64,000 nucleotides of DNA, from contig BSQZ01000001.1 of NCBI GenBank assembly GCA_033239005.1, forward strand, positions 16,876,500 through 16,940,499. Reading direction: 5' to 3'. Source of the DNA: Lamellibrachia satsuma (Eukaryota; Annelida; Polychaeta; Sabellida; Siboglinidae). Positions within the stretch are counted from its first letter, which is position 1; every line of letters begins with the position of its first letter. Below, piece by piece: positions 46,191 to 58,915 of the stretch. The notes beneath the pieces were generated by a model. That model did no database searches and had not been told where the DNA came from. It worked only from the letters and a program-made list of their open reading frames with translations. The position numbers and the translations under genes were made by a program.

Positions 46191-49170
46191 TTTAAGTTTG
46201 AAAAACATATTCCTATCAACATCCTCATAACCGTTCACTATTTTAAACACTTCTATTTGGTCTCCTCTTAGTCTCCTGGTCTCTAGTGTTGTTAAACCCC
46301 ATTGTAATAAGCGGCTTTCATAACTAAGGTCTCTTAATTCTGGAATCATTTTAGTTGCTCTTCGTTGTATTCTTTCTAGCTATCTGTCTTTTTTACAATA
46401 TGGCCTCCATGCTTGAATACAATATTCCAAATGTGGTCTAACTATTGCTTTGTACAGGGGTACAATTAGATGTTTCTCCTTATACGTGATAGTTCTCCTA
46501 ATTAGCCCTAGAATTTGATTTCCTTTCGAAGCAGCAATCCCACATTGCTCCGAAACTTTCATGTCAGCATTAAATGTTACTCCTAAATCCTTTTCTTGGG
46601 TGGTTCTACCTAGTACATCATCCCCCATTTTATATTCCGCGTCCATATTTCCATGTCCTATGTGTATACATTTATACTTCCAAAAATTGAATAACATTTG
46701 CCATTTTTCTGACCATTTAACTATTTTTTCTAGATCATCCTGTAAACTTTGTTTATCTGTATCATTAGTAACCTTTCTGAATACTTTTGTGTCATCTGCA
46801 AATTTGAGTACTTTGCTAGATATGTCATCCTCCAAATCATTTATATATATATATATTAAAAACAGTATAGGGCCTAATACTGATCCCTGTGGTACCCCAC
46901 TCAAAACAGATTTCCAGTTTGAAATCTCACCATCTACTATTATTCTCTGTCTTCTGTGTGTAAGCCACTTTTCTATCCAGTTGATTACATCATTGCCTAT
47001 ACCATGGGCTTTTAGTTTAAGTAACAATCTTTGATGTGGCACTTTATCGAAAGCTTTCTGAAAATCTAAGTAGACAACATCCACTGGTGACCCGTCCATC
47101 TACCCACTTTGTAATTTCTTCTAAAAAACATAAGAGATTGGTTATACATGACCGTGCTTTTAGGAATCCATGCTGAGATGTATTTATTCATTTATGTTTT
47201 ACGAGGAATTCCACCATGTGGTCTCTAATTAATGTTTCGAGTATTTTACATACAACTGATGTTAAACTCACTGGTCTGTAATTTTCTGGCATCTTCCTCG
47301 ATCCCTTCTTAAATAGCAGTGTAATGTTTGCTTCTTTCCATTCTGAAGGAACTATTCCTTCTTCTAATGACAAGTTAAATAAGTTTGCAAGTGGTGTACT
47401 AATTTGATCAACAATTTCCTTTAGCAGTTTTGGTGGTATCCCATCAACTCCAGGTGATTTATTATCTTTCATCTTCTTAATTTTCTTTGCTATCATTTCA
47501 GGAGTTACAAATAACTGCCCTAAATGTTCTGATTTATTGCCCTCAAATTTAGTCAATGGAACTGGAAGTGAGCTGATATCTTCTGTGGTAAAAACTGAGC
47601 TGAAATACTCATTCAGGACCTCTGCCATTTGGAACCCATCTGAAATTATGTTTTCACTGTTGTTTTCCAGTGGTCTGACCTTATCTCAAACTTTCTGTTT
47701 ACTCCTTACATAAGCATAGAAACTCTTGCTGTTATTTTTTATATTACCTGCCAATTTTTGTTCAAAGGTTCTTTTAGATTTTCTAATTTCAGTTGTAGCT
47801 AGGTTAAGTGCCTCTTTGTAGTTTGTGTAATCTTCTACATTTCCAGTGTGTTTATAGACCCTCCAGAGCATCTGTTTGTGAGCAATTTTTCTAACAGCTT
47901 CTTTTGACAGGTGTTTTTTCCTGGATATTTTCCCGTTTTCTTAATGGAATAAATTTCTCAATAATGCCCTCAATCTCATATTTTAAACAAGTCCAGCATT
48001 ATGTTGCTGTCTTGGTCTTCAGCAAGTTATTCCAATCTATATTTGCTAGATATGTTCTCATCACTTTATATTTGCCTTTGTTGAAGTTCCTCCTCCATTG
48101 GTTTTTATATGTATTCCCTGTTTTTACTTTTATATTAAAATGGATTTGGTTATAGTCACTTGAACCCAAAGGTTTGTGTATTTTAACATTGTCAACTAAT
48201 TCATTTTGAGAAGACAAAATTAAATCTAACACATTCCCGCCTCTGACATGTTGAGTAAGGAAACAATCCTGTGTTAGAAGTAGAAACTGATGGTCGTCAC
48301 CTCCAGCACGCTCTAATGATTCCCATTGTATATGGCCATGGTTAAAATCACCCATTATAACACATTCTCCTTTGCTCACCTCCCTTATCGCCTTTTGTAA
48401 TTTTACATCTTCCTCTTGTCCTATGTTAGGACTACGATAAACTACTCCTATTGTTAATGTTGAGTTCCTGGTAACTATGTTACACCAAATTGCTTCCACA
48501 ATATCTGTTTCACTTTTCAGTGTAATTTCATATGCTTGGATAAATTCTTTAATATACAAAATTACTCCACCTCCCCTTCTTTCTTGTCTATCCTTCCTAA
48601 ACATTACATAGCCTGTCAGTGCTAATTCAGCATCTACTATATCTTCATTTGCCCATGATTCTGTGATGCCTATTACATGAGGATCAATATCTGCTACCAT
48701 AATATCTAACTCACTATTTTTATTTACTATGCTCCTGGCATTTAAGCATACACATTTAAGTTCATTGTCTGAAATTATTGGTGAACATTTCTTTGGATGT
48801 GTATTTGTAGTAGTACTCCTTTGAGTTTTCTCTGTCAGTTCCCCCTGCGCATCTAGTTTAAATAATTTATGGTACCTGTGCCCTCGTTGACAACTCTGAC
48901 AAACTCACACGCAAGAACTGCAGCGCCCTTCCCTGTCAGATGAAGTCCATCTCTCATAAAGTCACCTCTTCCCACAAAGTTTAACCACATGTCTACGAAG
49001 CCTACTCCCTCCTCCATACATACCTTCTGTACCTGTGTGTTGATCGCCATCCTCCTACAGTTCCTATATTCCTCACCCCTGCCTCCCATTACTGGTAATA
49101 TAAATATCCCCGACAATACGATCTGCCCAACTCGTGCTTCTTTAGGATTGAATTGTTGTGCTTGGAAAGA
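46191..49170 (-). mobile_element. CR1-like LINE copy, ORF1 end to RT C-terminus, broken
   Basis: Minus-strand order: ORF1 esterase C-terminus (49116-48853, 'MRDGLHLTGKGAAVLACEFV'), endonuclease (48700-47999: ITESWA, 'CVIMGDFNHGHIQWES', GSSDYNQI), linker (47871-47686), RT (47628-46380, 'NKSPGVDGIPPKLLKEIVDQ', 'YLDFQKAFDKVPH', 'GVPQGSVLGPILFLIYIYIN', FADDTKVF) and 'CIQAWRPYCKKD'. It ends after MFFKLKD at 46200, where the 5'-inverted copy begins. Several frameshifts. Confidence 0.9.
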
Positions 49171-50079
49171 ATGAACGCATTGGAATATTACTTTTCTTAA
49201 AGAAAATCCTTCAGCGGCATAAATAACTTAGGCCAATCTAAAATATTACTGTTTGCTGGCTAGCAGCGTGGTAGGCAAGGGCCAAGCCCAAGCACCTTTA
49301 AGCACATTCAGTGGCAGTGCAGCGTGGACGCGAATTATTAAAATACGATGTTTTTACATTGCGCAATTTCTACGATTAACTCAAACGCATTTATTGTACA
49401 TTATATAATTTGTGATATAATACATGTAGAAAATATATCTATAATTAAAGAGCATCGCCAAAATTTCGCCAAATCTAAACACACACAGCCTTCTCCACCT
49501 TACCTTGGCCACGGAGAGGATATGTGGGGATCACATATAGCCGAAAATTGACCGAAGGGGGCAGCACGTGTTAACAATACCGTAAAGTGTCGAATTGATG
49601 TCGGGTTCCAATCAATATCACTGCTTACATTTTCACGCTTTATTATTTGTGCGTGCGTGCATGAGTGCGTGTATGCGCGCGCAGAGTTTTGAACGCATTC
49701 TGTTTGTTAATATTTCAATAATGCGCTTCGTCATATAGGCCTGTCATTAAAATATCGATTTCGTGTTCAATTCCCTAAAATGTAAGTGTTCAATTCCCTA
49801 AAACATTCAATTTCATTTACTGATATATTACATTTATTTACTCACCCCATTAATACCCGTTTTACCACATCGCTTATATCTTAGTTCAATACCGAAGAAA
49901 AAAAGATAATTTCATTTAGTGATGCCAGATACCATTGAAAACATGTACCGATATATTAACACCTTAGTATCATTAGAACAACTTTCATAAATATATTTTG
50001 AAAACAGTGGGGCTATTTCGAATGCTAAATATCCCCACTCGGAAATGTGGGGTATTTGTCCCCCATCTTTCTCCGATGG
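49171..50079. other. No gene recognised
   Basis: Moderately AT-rich. Short open frames lack domains. Confidence 0.3.
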
Positions 50080-50731
50080 TCGCAACACGTATTCAATGTA
50101 TATTCTACTTTAAAGTGGATCAACACACAGGATTTTGTGGAAGATCTGAACACTTTCTACACTTGCTACGATGTTCTGGATTTCTCAGGCAAACAAACTG
50201 AAGAACTTGAAGTACTGCTGAGTTTTGAGAATGACTGAGTAGATGTTACGGAGACTGAGGTGAGCCATATTTTTAAAGGTGTCACTTCCAGAAAAGCCAC
50301 TGATGGGATCAGCAATAAAATTCTGAATATGTGCAGCGATCAACTTGCTGGAAGTTTTACCAAACTATTCCAGCTTTCTTTGAACACGCACAGTATGCCT
50401 ATGCTATGGAAGACATCATGTATAATACCAGTACCAAAGATTTTTTTGTGCTACCATAGCTCACTCTCAGCTAGGTGAAAAAATGAACAAGCTAGAGCAT
50501 GTGGTAAAACAAGCTGCCAAAGCCAAATCCATCCATGTTACACCACTTTTCAGCTTGCACTGTCATTACATGACAAAGAAGAGAGAAAACATCTTATGCA
50601 ATGCAACACATCCACTACACACCACATTCATTCCAGCGAGATCAGGCAGGAGGTATCTATCCATTTCTGCACGCACTGCCCGTTACAGCAGACCTTTTGT
50701 CCCATCTGCCATCAGGGCCCTTAACTCATGA
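50080..50731 (+). mobile_element. LINE fragment (RT start and C-terminal end joined by deletion)
   Basis: 'SHIFKGVTSRKATDGISNKI' LNMCSDQLAG ... CIIPVPKI (50265-50440) is the start of an RT domain. After a short junction a frame 'THPLHTTFIPARSGRRYLSI' ... RPFVPSAIRALNS (50610-50731) is the C-terminal end of a LINE ORF2. The whole catalytic core between them is absent. The family differs from the CR1-like copies nearby. Confidence 0.75.
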
Positions 50732-50777
50732 TTGCTAAGTTACAGAGGGGTATGTGAGAACTATAGAACTATAATAT

Positions 50778-51166
<389 letters not shown>

Positions 51167-52835
51167 TGGAGATGGAAATTCGGAGGAAATACAAGTATAG
51201 GCGAATGCGTGGAGGAAAGTGGAAAGGGTGATAAACATATATCTCGGAAGCTCAAAGGAAAGGTGCTTAGCTCATGCGTAACACCAGCCTACATAGCTAT
51301 AGGCCTACGATTTATAGGCATCATGACGATGACGGAAAAAACAACAAGAAAGAGTGGAGGGTAGAAGGAGAAAAGGAAGACCACAGACGGGACGACTCCT
51401 AGAGATTTGGCGGGAGTAAAAAACGAGAGTGAGTGATGAGGGAAGTGTAAGTAGACGGGTGGTGGAGACGGCAAAGAAAAGGGATCAGTGACGGAAGAGT
51501 GAAAACAAACATCGACAACCTGTATCAATGCCAGCATCACTCCGGACTGGACAACTAACTGCTCACAATGAATATTTATTAACAATCTGTGTATGAAGTC
51601 AGATATAATCAGCTTGCTACACATTATCTGTAAAACAAGGCTCTTCTAATTATTTGGTTTACGGTACCCGTGTGCCAATTGAACGTTGGTTTTCATTGGC
51701 GTATTATGCTGAAGCGTTTACACAAGGCCTGCTACCATTGGTTAATCTAAAAAAATCTTTACGCGCATCTTCATATTGGTGTTCTGCGTTCAGCGTATCT
51801 GGGGGAGAAGCGTAATGTCGGAATTTTAGCGTATTCTTTAGAATCTCGTGAATGTCGCTCACTTTTAATGCCGAATGGGATGTAACGGTGCTTGCGTCGG
51901 AATCCGGGTGCCATGTTTCGGAAGTTTTGCTGCTTGCTTTTGTGGACATTCATCGTAAAAAGTTTCGCGGTCGTAGGTAAGTGTGCGCTATTTGCAGTGA
52001 TGTTTACCATTATTTTTAGACTTCGTCTTCACTGACTTCAGACACAGTCACACTCACAGTGATCACTCGTCACGCGTCGGTGCACAATTAATCGAAGAAC
52101 TCGCTTTAGGTAATGTGCATGCAAGTGAGTTGAGTGAGCCGGTAGAACAATACCGCCATTGGCATTACAAACTATGGCTGTAAAGGATGTAAAAATCGTA
52201 CCAATTGATTGAATCAGTTGTGATTTGTGTCTGACTCGAGTCAAGATTTCTGCAACTGCAAGATACGTCTAAGACTAAATCTAACTAAGCTTAAGGATTT
52301 TGCCTATTTTTGTATTTTGCTTTGGGACCAGACTCCAGTTAATAGTCCAGGGCTGGCTTACATAAACCTTTCGGAGAAAATAATGCTGTTGGTATTACCA
52401 AGCTTTGCCTTTGCCATTCAGGCCGGTCCTCTAGCTTTAGAAGGGGAGGGGGGTTGAGCGTACATAGCCAGCTGGGGGTTTCTGAGATGATTTCTGAAAA
52501 TGGTACAGTTAAACACAATTCGCTTAACAAAGGGATTCGTTCGTTCCTCCTGAATACAGGCATGCCATTGCCGTGACATCGGAGTCTCTCTGACTCTGTC
52601 TCTGACATCTAAGACTAAGCGGAAGGCCTGCCGTTCTGGCAAATTTCTGTTGCGGTGTTAAGGGCATACCAAGCATTAAAATTATAGGCAAGGGCCAGGG
52701 CGCCGAAAGCGTAGGCCCTAGTTTTTCGAGGCTATGTGGGACCTTATTAAATGCAATAAACACATATTTCATGTCTATAAATATAAGTATTTTGCAGGTA
52801 TAATATCACTAGTTACTTGACAATAACCATGTATA
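51167..52835. other. No gene recognised
   Basis: Purine-rich at 51170-51500. No domain was identified in the short frames at 51704-52010 or 52227-52772. Confidence 0.3.
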
Positions 52836-52935
52836 GATTTAACAAAATTTAACAAGATTTGCCATCCAAGCCAAAGGCCCAGATAGCAAGTGGACAAGGA
52901 AGCCATTGGCTTATCGAGAGTCCAACAATGTTCAT

Positions 52936-55808
52936 CTACTTATAACCTGCCCTCCTGAGATATGTGTCAACCTTGTTTTTAAACATATTCACACTGCTAG
53001 CAGTTACACAATCTGTAGACAATTTGTTCCATTCATTTATTGTCCTCTGTGAGAATGAGTGCTTCCTGATGTCCAATCTACATTGATCCTTTACTAATTT
53101 TACCTCATGTCCTCTAGTTCTGCTATCCTTCTTGAGTGAGAAAAACATATTTCTATCAATATTTTCATACCCATTCAATATCTTAAAAACTTCAATCTGA
53201 TCTCCTCTTAACCTCCTTGTCTCTAGAGTTGTTAAACCACATTCTTTCAGGCGTTCTTCATAACTAAGGTCTCTAAGTTCTGGAATCATTTTAGTTGCTC
53301 TCCTTTGTATGTGTTCAAGCGTACCTATATCCTTCTTACGATATGGTCTCCATGCTTGTATACAGTATTCTAAATGAGGTCTAACTATTGCTTTATAAAG
53401 AGGTATAATTAACTTTTTTCCCTTGTATGTTATGTTTCTTCTAATCAATCCAAGAATTTGATTACCCTTTGAAGCTGCAATACCACACTGCTCTGAAACT
53501 TTCATATCATCGCTTATTGTAACTCCTAAGTCCTTTTCTTTTACAGTAGTACCCAGAACAGTATCTCCCATTTTATAGTTTACATTCAAGTTCCCATGTC
53601 CTGTATGTAGGCATTTACATTTCCCAAAATTGAACAGCATCTGCCATTTCTCAGACCATTTCACTAATCTGTCTAGATCATTTTGTAAATGTTGTTTATC
53701 ACCATCAGTATTAACCTTTCTAAAAAGTTTTATGTCATCTGCAAATTTCAGTACGTTACTTGTTATACTGTCGTCCAAGTCATTGATATAAATTAAGAAT
53801 AATATAGGTCCTAGTACTGATCCTTGAGGTACCCCACTCAAAACCGATTTCCAATTTGAAACTTCTCCATCTACTACAACTCGTTGTCTTCTGTCAGTCA
53901 GCCATTGTTCTATCCAGTCAGTTATGCTATCCCTGATACCATGGGCTTTTAATTTAAGTAGTAATCTTTGATGTGGCACTTTGTCAAAAGCTTTCTGAAA
54001 ATCTAAGTAGATAATATCTACTGGCGATCCCACGTCTATCCACTTAGTGACTTCTTCCAAAAAACATAACATATTTGTTAAGCATGACCTCGCTTTAAGG
54101 AATCCATGTTGAGATGAATTTAATAATTTATGCTTAACGAGGAAGTCCACCATATGGTCTTTAATTAACCTTTCTAATAATTTACAAATCACTGACGTTA
54201 AACTCACTGGTCTGTAATTCTCTGACTTATTTCTCGAACCCTTTTTAAATAATGGTATGATGTTTGCTTCTTTCCATTCAAACGGAACAACTCCCTCTTT
54301 TAATGACAAGTTGAATACCCTTGCAAGTGGTATACTGATTTGTTCTACTGTTTCCATTAGTAATTTTGGAGGAATCCCATCCACTCCCGGTGATTTGTTA
54401 TCCTTCATTGCCTTTATTTTCTTAGCTACCAATTCTGGAGTTACAACTAAGGACCTAAATAGTCAGATTTAGCCCCCTGAAATTTAGCATCAGCAACTGG
54501 TAATGAACTGATATCTTCTTTGGTAAACACTGAACTGTAGTAACCATTTAGGTCTTCCGCCATTAAAAACCCCTGTGATATTATATTTCCAGCACTGTCT
54601 TCTAGAGGTCCAACCTTGTCTTGTACGTTTTGTTTACTCCTGACATATTCATAAAAACTCTTGCTGTCATTTTTTATGTTACATGCTAGTTTTTGCTCAT
54701 AGCTTCTTTTAGATTGTCTGATTTCAGTTGTAGCTGCATTAAGTGCCTCTTTGTATTTTGCATAGTCTTCTTCCTTTCTGGTACGCCTATAAACCCTCCA
54801 CATAGTTTGTTTTAGCATTATTTTTCTAATTGCCTCTTTTGACAAGTGTTTCTTTCTACACCGTTTTCCTTGTTTTTGGAAGGGAACAAATTTATCGATG
54901 ATACTCTCAATTTCATATTTTAGAATATTCCAACATTCAATTGCAGTCTTATTCATCAGCATGTTATTCCAATCTAGCTTTGCTAAGTATTTTCTCATAT
55001 CTTTGTAGTTACCTTTGTGGAAGTTTCTCTTGTACGTTTTCTTATTTTTACTTTCTGATTTTACATTAATGTCAAAATGTATTTGATTTTGGTCACTATT
55101 ACCCAATGGTTCAAATATTTTTACATTGTCCACTAATTCTTTTTGTGATGACAAAACTATATCTAATACATTTTCTCCCCTGGTTGGTTCTAGTACGTGC
55201 TGAGTAAGAAAGCTATCCTGGATTAAACATAGAAATTGTTGATCCTCAATCCCTGTGCTCTCTAGAGAATTCCATTGTATGTGTCCATGGTTAAAATCTC
55301 CCATTATGATACATTCCCCTTTACTAACTTCCTTTATAGCGGTTTTTATTTTTGTGTTTTCCTCTTCGTTTATGTTTGGACTTCGGTAAACTAATCCAAT
55401 AGTTAATTTTGAATTTCCTGAGACAATTTTGCACCAAACAGCTTCATCGCAATCTGCTTCCCTTTCTAGTTTTATTTCATAAGCCTGAATAGATTCTTTA
55501 ACATATAAAATAACTCCCCCGCCCCTTCTTCCTATTCGATCTTTCCCAAACATTACGTATCCTGTCAGTCCTAATTCAGCATCTGTTATATCTATGTTGG
55601 CCCATGATTCAGTTATACCAATTATGTGAGGGTCAATATCTTCTACCATAATGTTTAATTCGTTTTTCTTATTTACTATGCTCCTTGCATTTAAACATAC
55701 GCATCTATAACCTTTTTCAGAGATGTTTTTCGGATGATTTGATACTGGTTTATCTGTGCTATTGGCCTCTTGTTCTGCTTGAGACACCTCTAGGTAACCC
55801 CCCTGCAC
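52936..55808 (-). pseudogene. CR1-like ORF2 (endonuclease-reverse transcriptase), one frameshift
   Basis: The N-terminal endonuclease includes 'CLNARSIVNKKNEL', ITESWA, 'CIIMGDFNHGHIQWNSLEST' and GNSDQNQIHF; the catalytic SDH is SDQ here. A linker with 'HLSKEAIRKIMLKQTMWRVY' follows. RT comprises 'NKSPGVDGIPPKLLMETVEQ', 'NYRPVSLTSVICKLLERLIK', 'YLDFQKAFDKVPHQRLL' (motif A), 'GVPQGSVLGPILFLIYINDL' (motif B) and FADDIKLF (motif C). The C-terminal domain ends 'NMFKNKVDTYLRRAGYK'. A frame change of one base between about 54460 and 54440 splits the frame into about 453 and 498 residues. This is the protein that would nick target DNA and copy element RNA onto it. Confidence 0.92.
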
Positions 55809-55810
55809 TT

Positions 55811-57070
55811 CTAGTTTAAAGAATGTTTACTTCCAAAAATATTTGTCATTGTACCCAAGTCACTATCTACTGCTGCTGAAAGTTTGTCCGCGAATACTGC
55901 CGCCCCCTTTCCACTTAAATGAAGCCCATCCTTCATGTACATATCAGCCCTCCCAACAAAACTTCCCCATAAATCCACAAATCCAACTTCCTCTTCCCTA
56001 CATAGCTTCTGGACTAACATGTTAATTGCCATCCCCCGACAATTTCGATATTTGTGACCCCTCATGCCCATTACAGGTAAAATCCCTGACAGTATTACCT
56101 GCTCAACCCGCATCTGTTTTAGTGTTCTGACCAACTGCCTATATTTCCTAACTATGGCAGTTGTACCCTCCCTCTCTACGTTATTTGTCCCTACGTGTAC
56201 TAACACAGATCCACCCTTACCCGAGCCTACGATGTTTTTTACCCTCTCAGTTATCGCCTCTATTTTGGCTCCAGGCAAGCAGACCACCACATCATCTCCC
56301 TTGTTTAAGAATCTGTCAGTCTTCCTAACTATCGAATCCCCCACAAACACCCTCGCTCTCTTCCTCACCCCCTCTATCACTGCTGCAGAATAACTCTTCC
56401 TTTCGATCCCCTCCATCACATTCTGTCCTGACCCCTTCCCTCCTGTCTCCTTCGCTCCTGTCTCCCCCACTTCCCACTCCTTTGCTCTTGTCTCTCCCAC
56501 TCCCCTCTCCTTCACTCCAGTTGTTTTCCCACCCGTCTGCCCCACTCCCTTCTCCTTCCCTCCTGTCTCCCCTACTCCCCTCTCCTTCACTCCGGTTGTT
56601 TTCCCTCCTGTCTCCCCCACTCCCCTCTCCTTCTCTCCTGTCTCCGCTACTCCCCTCTCCTTCACTCCGATTGTCTTCCCTCCCGTCTCCCCCACTCCCT
56701 TCTCCTTCCCTCCTGTCTCCCCTACTCCCCTCTCCTTCACTCCGGTTGTCTTCCCTCCCATTCCTTTCCTTCCCGTCTCCTTACGTCCTGTCTCCCTACG
56801 ACCTGTCACCTTCCCTCCTCTCAGCTTCCTCCCATGCTGAGGTGAGCTCTCCCTAGCATCTCTTGTGTCTTTCCCAACTTTATCGTCTACTGTTCCCCCA
56901 CCGGAACTACTGGCACAACCCCCCTGTTCCCTTCCCACCATTGCCACAACGAGCAGCCTCAGCTCTTCCAACTCCACCTCTAGTTCCTTCATCTTCGTAC
57001 ATCCCCTACACTCAAAATTAAAACTAGATATAAATTTATGACCTTTTTGTGATAAACACTGCAGCATCAT
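55811..57070 (-). CDS. CR1-like ORF1 with SGNH/GDSL esterase-like domain, intact
   Basis: A 419-residue open frame starting MMLQCLSQKGHKF. An N-terminal leucine/glutamate-rich coiled-coil-like segment (KELEVELEELRLLVVAM, about 26-43) precedes a G/K/E-rich repeat region of about 130 residues (units like GVKERGVGETGGK, positions about 85-215). The esterase-like domain shows block I VGDSIVRK, block III 'VLVHVGTNNVEREGT' and block V 'DGLHLSGKGAAVF', which supply the Ser, Asn and Asp/His positions of SGNH hydrolases. ORF1 esterases are known in the CR1 clade; their role in retrotransposition is poorly defined. The ORF2 start lies 2 nt after this stop region. Confidence 0.88.
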   Translation of the reverse strand: MMLQCLSQKGHKFISSFNFECRGCTKMKELEVELEELRLLVVAMVGREQGGCASSSGGGTVDDKVGKDTRDARESSPQHGRKLRGGKVTGRRETGRKETGRKGMGGKTTGVKERGVGETGGKEKGVGETGGKTIGVKERGVAETGEKERGVGETGGKTTGVKERGVGETGGKEKGVGQTGGKTTGVKERGVGETRAKEWEVGETGAKETGGKGSGQNVMEGIERKSYSAAVIEGVRKRARVFVGDSIVRKTDRFLNKGDDVVVCLPGAKIEAITERVKNIVGSGKGGSVLVHVGTNNVEREGTTAIVRKYRQLVRTLKQMRVEQVILSGILPVMGMRGHKYRNCRGMAINMLVQKLCREEEVGFVDLWGSFVGRADMYMKDGLHLSGKGAAVFADKLSAAVDSDLGTMTNIFGSKHSLN

Positions 57071-57090
57071 GTGATGTCATTCGCAGTTGA

Positions 57091-57720
57091 TTATGGACAA
57101 TATTAATATAGACTATAAACTTACCCTTAAACAATTATTTGGAGCACTTTTCTGTGTCTTGATGATGGTATGCAGATGGTATATCACCAAGGTTGCATGG
57201 TTTATGCTACCTGACAGTAAATACTGGTATAAACTGCGGTATAGACTGTCTTGATAAAAAAAGGGTTATGATGCCATAAAGCTTCGGAAACTGTCAGAAA
57301 CTACAGTGTGTCAATAAACACCAGAAAAAGAGCATTATAATCAACGAATTGTAATTAGGACTAATTGCATATATACATCAGTATTAATAGAAATTATACA
57401 CCTGTACCAGGAATAATGCCAGGTGGTAAGTATAAAATGATCAATCAATCACTTGTGAAGGCTGATTATTGCTACTGGACATTGGAAATATGGAAATGAA
57501 TCAAGTAAAGATAGGCAGAATATCTGTCTGAATAGAGGGTTTCTACCCTTTCATTATAACGTAATTCTAGGACATTTCCAGGACATTATTGAATAATTTC
57601 AAGGACACGTCATATGTACCCATTGAAATAAGTGATGGACAGATGACATGTTGTTTGGTGAAAACTTTTATAATATAATTTCATGTTACAATAACAGTGG
57701 CAAAACATAATAATTTTATG
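57091..57720. other. No gene recognised
   Basis: Unique-looking AT-rich sequence between the LINE and the minisatellite; it may include the LINE 5' UTR. Confidence 0.3.
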
Positions 57721-58805
57721 ATTGAAGGGAAGACAGGGTTACTGCTAGTCCCGTCATGATGGGCCTCTCACACAGGGAAGACAGGGTTACTGCTAGTCCT
57801 GTCATGATGGGCCTTGCACACAGGGAAGACAAGGTTACTGCTAGTTCCGTCATGAAGGGCCTTGCACACAGGGAACACAAGGTTACTACTAGTCCTGTCA
57901 TGATGGGCCGGCCTCATACACAGGTAACACAGGATTACTACTAGTCCTGCCATGATTGGCCTCACACAGAAGGAAGACGGTTACTGCTAGTCCCGTCATG
58001 ATGGGCCTCGCACACAGGGAAGACAAGGTTACTGCTAGTCCCGTCATGGTAGACCTGAGACCTCTCACACAGGGAACACGACGTTACTGCTAGTCCTGTC
58101 ATTATTGGCCTCACACAGAAGGAAGACAGGGTTACTGCTAGTCCTGTCATGATTGGCCTCACACAGAAGGAAGATGGGGTTACTGCTAGTCCTGTCATGA
58201 TTGGCCTCACACAGAAGGAAGACGGGGTTACTGCTAGTCCTGTCATGATTGGCCTCACACAGAAGGAAGACAGGGTTACTGCTAGTCCTGTCATGATTGG
58301 TCTCGCACAGAAGGAAGACAGTGTTACTGCTAGTCCTGTCATGATTGGCCTCCCACAGAAGGAAGACAGTGTTACTGCTAGTCCCGTCATGATTGGCCTC
58401 ACACAGAAGGAAGACAGGGATACTGCTAGTCCCGTCATGATTGGCCTCGCACAGAAGGAAGACGGGGTTACTGCTAGTCCTGTCATGATTGGCCTCGCAC
58501 AGAAGGAAGACAGGGTTACTGCTAGTCCTGTCATGATTGGTCTCGCACAGAAAGAAGACAGTGTTACTGCTAGTCCTGTCATGATTGGCCTCCCACAGAA
58601 GGAAGACAGGGTTACTGCTAGTCCTGTCATGATTGGCCTCACACAGAAGGAAGAGAGGGTTACTGCTAGTCCTGTCATGATTGGCCTCATACAGAAGGAA
58701 GACAGGGTTACTGCTAGTCCTGTCATGATTGGCCTCACACAGAAGGAAGACAGGGTTACTGCTAGTCCTGTCATGATTGGCCTCGCACACAGGGAAGACA
58801 TAGCA
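57721..58805. repeat. 48-bp minisatellite, about 22 units
   Basis: The unit is 'gttactgctagtcctgtcat' gattggcctcacacagaaggaagacagg. Because 48 is divisible by 3 and the unit lacks stops in several frames, long open frames appear on both strands (for example 58149-58808 and 58936-57962). The protein texts are simply the translated unit. Confidence 0.95.
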
Positions 58806-58825
58806 TAATATTTTGTTAACCAAAC

Positions 58826-58905
58826 CCAATGCCATGTGGCCTGTGGCCCAAATCCAATGCCATGTGGCCTGTGGCCCAAATCCAATGCCATGTGGCCTGT
58901 AAACC
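58826..58905. repeat. 28-bp tandem repeat, three copies
   Basis: 'ccaatgccatgtggcctgtg' gcccaaat repeated about three times directly after the 48-bp array. Confidence 0.9.
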
Positions 58906-58907
58906 AG

Positions 58908-58915
58908 GTCAAGAC
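58908..58915. repeat. hAT target duplication (left), GTCAAGAC
   Basis: Identical to 59973-59980. Confidence 0.9.

Larger units (their letters stand above)
52836..57090 (-). mobile_element. Nearly full-length CR1-like LINE (SGNH-esterase ORF1 + ORF2)
   Basis: It has two open reading frames on the minus strand, separated by only 2 nt: ORF1 57070-55811 and ORF2 55808-52936, the latter with one frameshift near 54440-54460. The 3' end reads 'GGCAAATCTTGTTAAATTTT' GTTAAATC, with a short tandem TTGTTAAAT tail instead of poly(A), as in CR1-class elements. It is the best preserved of at least three copies of the family in the window. The 5' end is not defined beyond ORF1. Confidence 0.9.
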
